NCBI GenBank assembly: GCA_030765605.1
Contig: JAVCCG010000125.1
Span: forward strand, 1 to 15,089
Direction: 5' to 3'
DNA: 15,089 bases
DNA from: Candidatus Alcyoniella australis
Lineage (GTDB): Bacteria > Lernaellota > Lernaellaia > JAVCCG01 > Alcyoniellaceae
This document shows, piece after piece, positions 14,008-15,089 of this stretch. The position numbers and the translations under genes are program-made. Position 1 is the stretch's first letter. The number at the start of each line of letters is the position of its first letter. A model generated the notes under the pieces. It ran no database searches and was not told the origin of the DNA. It saw only the letters and a list, made by a program, of their open reading frames with translations.

Positions 14008-14777
14008 CGCCAAATCTCCTGATGACGCTGCAGCCTGTTCGCCATCACGCTGACGTAGATCGAGTAGATCCCGACCACGTAGACAAAGTCGAACAACGGT
14101 CCGAAGGTGAAGAACATCGCCGCCATGTAGAGCACGGAAGACTTGTACATCACATACAGGAACGCCGCGTAGCGCACCGCTCCGAAGGCGATGGAGTAGA
14201 TTACGGTTAGAACCACAATCGACAGTTTCTCAAGAATATGTGCCGGAAGCGGTGTCAGGGCGATCGCCAGAATCAGCGGAATCAACAGCCACATCCCGAG
14301 CTGGGTTCCCATATACAACGATGAGAACAGCACTATGTCGTAGGGGAACAGTTCCGGAATCAGCGTGAAAAAGGCCGAGGAGACCGTATTGATCAACGCG
14401 ACGAACACTACCCAAACCATCAGCGGCCGCGGGATGATCCGCAGCCTGGGCAGCAACGCCACCACTAAAACCGAGACGCCGAAGTTGATCAAGGCAAACT
14501 GGCGCGAGGGGTAAACCACGGCCATATCAAGCAGATAAACATCGCGAAACACGTATGGCAGAAACGGCCAGGTCTCGATCTGGGTGTAGACTCCGCAGCG
14601 CAGCAGGATCTCGCGAACCACCCCGACGAAAGAACGCATCAGACGGAAATAGAAGACCGCGATCACCAGGTCGATCGGGATAACCAAGATCAAAAATTTT
14701 AGCAGGTTGCTCAAGCGCGTGCGCGCCAGCTTCTTATAAGCGCGATGATAGAATATCTGGTCTTTCATCGGAGACAT
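13995..14777 (-). CDS. Multi-pass membrane protein, first gene of the polysaccharide operon
   Basis: A 260-residue protein with a basic N-terminus (HRAYKKLARTRLSNLLK) and about seven hydrophobic helices: FLILVIPIDLVIAVFYFRL, FALINFGVSVLVVALL, LMVWVVFVALINTVSSAFF, YMGTQLGMWLLIPLILAIAL, IVVLTVIYSIAFGAVRYAAF, LYMAAMFFTFGPLFDFVYVV and the segment after it. I do not recognise the family and see no catalytic motif. ATG at 14777 has GAGG about 8 nt upstream; an internal ATG at 14768 is less well placed. Since it leads the operon and overlaps the synthase gene by 13 nt, a role as a synthase partner in the inner membrane (as PgaD, Alg44 or PelG have in other systems, without sequence similarity being claimed) is the simplest inference. 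Confidence 0.7.
   Translation of the reverse strand: MSPMKDQIFYHRAYKKLARTRLSNLLKFLILVIPIDLVIAVFYFRLMRSFVGVVREILLRCGVYTQIETWPFLPYVFRDVYLLDMAVVYPSRQFALINFGVSVLVVALLPRLRIIPRPLMVWVVFVALINTVSSAFFTLIPELFPYDIVLFSSLYMGTQLGMWLLIPLILAIALTPLPAHILEKLSIVVLTVIYSIAFGAVRYAAFLYVMYKSSVLYMAAMFFTFGPLFDFVYVVGIYSIYVSVMANRLQRHQEIWRWLF
14016..14020 (-). promoter_or_regulatory. Ribosome site deciding the synthase start
   Basis: AGGAG on the minus strand. Its distance is 8 nt to the TTG at 14007 and 2 nt to the TTG at 14013, which favours the downstream TTG. Confidence 0.6.
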
Positions 14778-15044
14778 GCCGGCGACCTCATCGGCAGCTT
14801 AATCCAGTCCCCACAGACGTTATGTCCCAGGTTGCCGACCTTGAGGCTTGGAGTCCTCAAGTCGGAGGAAAAGCACAGATAAACGATGCTATCATTCCTC
14901 CTGTGAACAATGCCGGTCGAATCAAGCAAAGGACACTCTCCCCGTTGCATTAAAGTCGTTCTCTAAGATGCATTGAGGCATTACAATGGCAACATCAGCC
15001 TTGGTTTTCTGTAATGATTCAGTTAACAGCGGAAGGATAGACAG
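14778..15044. promoter_or_regulatory. Divergent intergenic region upstream of the operon
   Basis: 267 nt between the leftward operon and a rightward gene; both promoters should lie here. I see no convincing -35/-10 pair or sigma54 site on either strand. It holds a strong hairpin in the operon leader (14835-14865) and a 7-bp inverted repeat CATTACA/TGTAATG (14979-14985 and 15010-15016) just before the rightward gene, a possible operator. Confidence 0.5.
14835..14865. repeat. Leader hairpin CCGAC(C)TTGAGG / CCTCAAGTCGG
   Basis: An 11-bp stem with one bulged C and an 8-nt loop (CTTGGAGT), 58 nt upstream of the first operon codon. It lacks a T-tract, so it is more likely an operator or an mRNA leader structure than a terminator. 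Confidence 0.5.
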
Positions 15045-15089
15045 ATGAAGCCTATTATTTCAAGCCTTTTCTTGCTGTTTATTCTCGCC
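15045..15089 (+). CDS. N-terminus of a secreted protein (3' truncated by window edge)
   Basis: ATG at 15045 follows GGAAGGA with a 7-nt spacer and opens 15 codons, MKPIISSLFLLFILA, the start of a signal peptide. The rest lies outside the window. It diverges from the polysaccharide operon and may be coregulated with it. Confidence 0.6.
   Translation, partial: MKPIISSLFLLFILA

Overview
The window looks like a chromosomal piece of a GC-rich, Gram-negative bacterium, probably an uncultured deltaproteobacterium-like (diderm) lineage. Evidence: lipoproteins with Gram-negative lipoboxes, an outer-membrane beta-barrel of the YaiO type, frequent GTG/TTG starts, and two secreted proteins carrying long uninterrupted runs of aspartate. 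The poly-Asp habit is common in some uncultured delta-/Myxococcota-like genomes; this placement is inference, since no marker gene is present.

Layout. (1) 1-456 (+): 3' end of a secreted protein that finishes in a 16-Asp tract and a Cys-rich tail. (2) 547-2709 (+): large multi-pass GT-C type membrane glycosyltransferase. (3) 2710-3866: about 1.16 kb without a normal gene, AT-richer than the flanks and full of short inverted and direct repeats, with one 32-codon ORF behind a very good Shine-Dalgarno and a leftward intrinsic-terminator signature. (4) 3867-6490 (+): a two-gene unit of a class-III PLP aminotransferase and a cyclic 2,3-diphosphoglycerate synthetase-like P-loop protein, preceded by a plausible sigma70 promoter. 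(5) 6490-6618: a pair of inverted palindromes between convergent genes. (6) 14777 down to 6608 (-): seven consecutive leftward genes. The first six are overlapping (4 to 32 nt) and encode, in transcription order, a multi-pass membrane protein, a processive family-2 glycosyltransferase, a membrane-anchored bactofilin-like beta-helix protein, a membrane-anchored CE4-like polysaccharide deacetylase, a six-hairpin glycosidase-like lipoprotein and a YaiO-family outer-membrane barrel. After a 77-nt gap comes a poly-Asp beta-propeller-like lipoprotein. (7) 15045-15089 (+): first 15 codons of a secreted protein, divergent from the operon.

How the genes fit. The leftward operon has the part list of a synthase-dependent exopolysaccharide machine: inner-membrane synthase plus membrane partner, periplasmic deacetylation and trimming enzymes, and an outer-membrane pore. 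The GT2 + deacetylase + YaiO trio resembles the little-studied E. coli yaiP/yaiS/yaiO set, but the deacetylase class differs and the transmembrane beta-helix (bactofilin-like) component is not part of the Pel, PNAG, alginate or cellulose systems. No TPR scaffold or PilZ protein is visible in the window. This is the best candidate for an undescribed system here.
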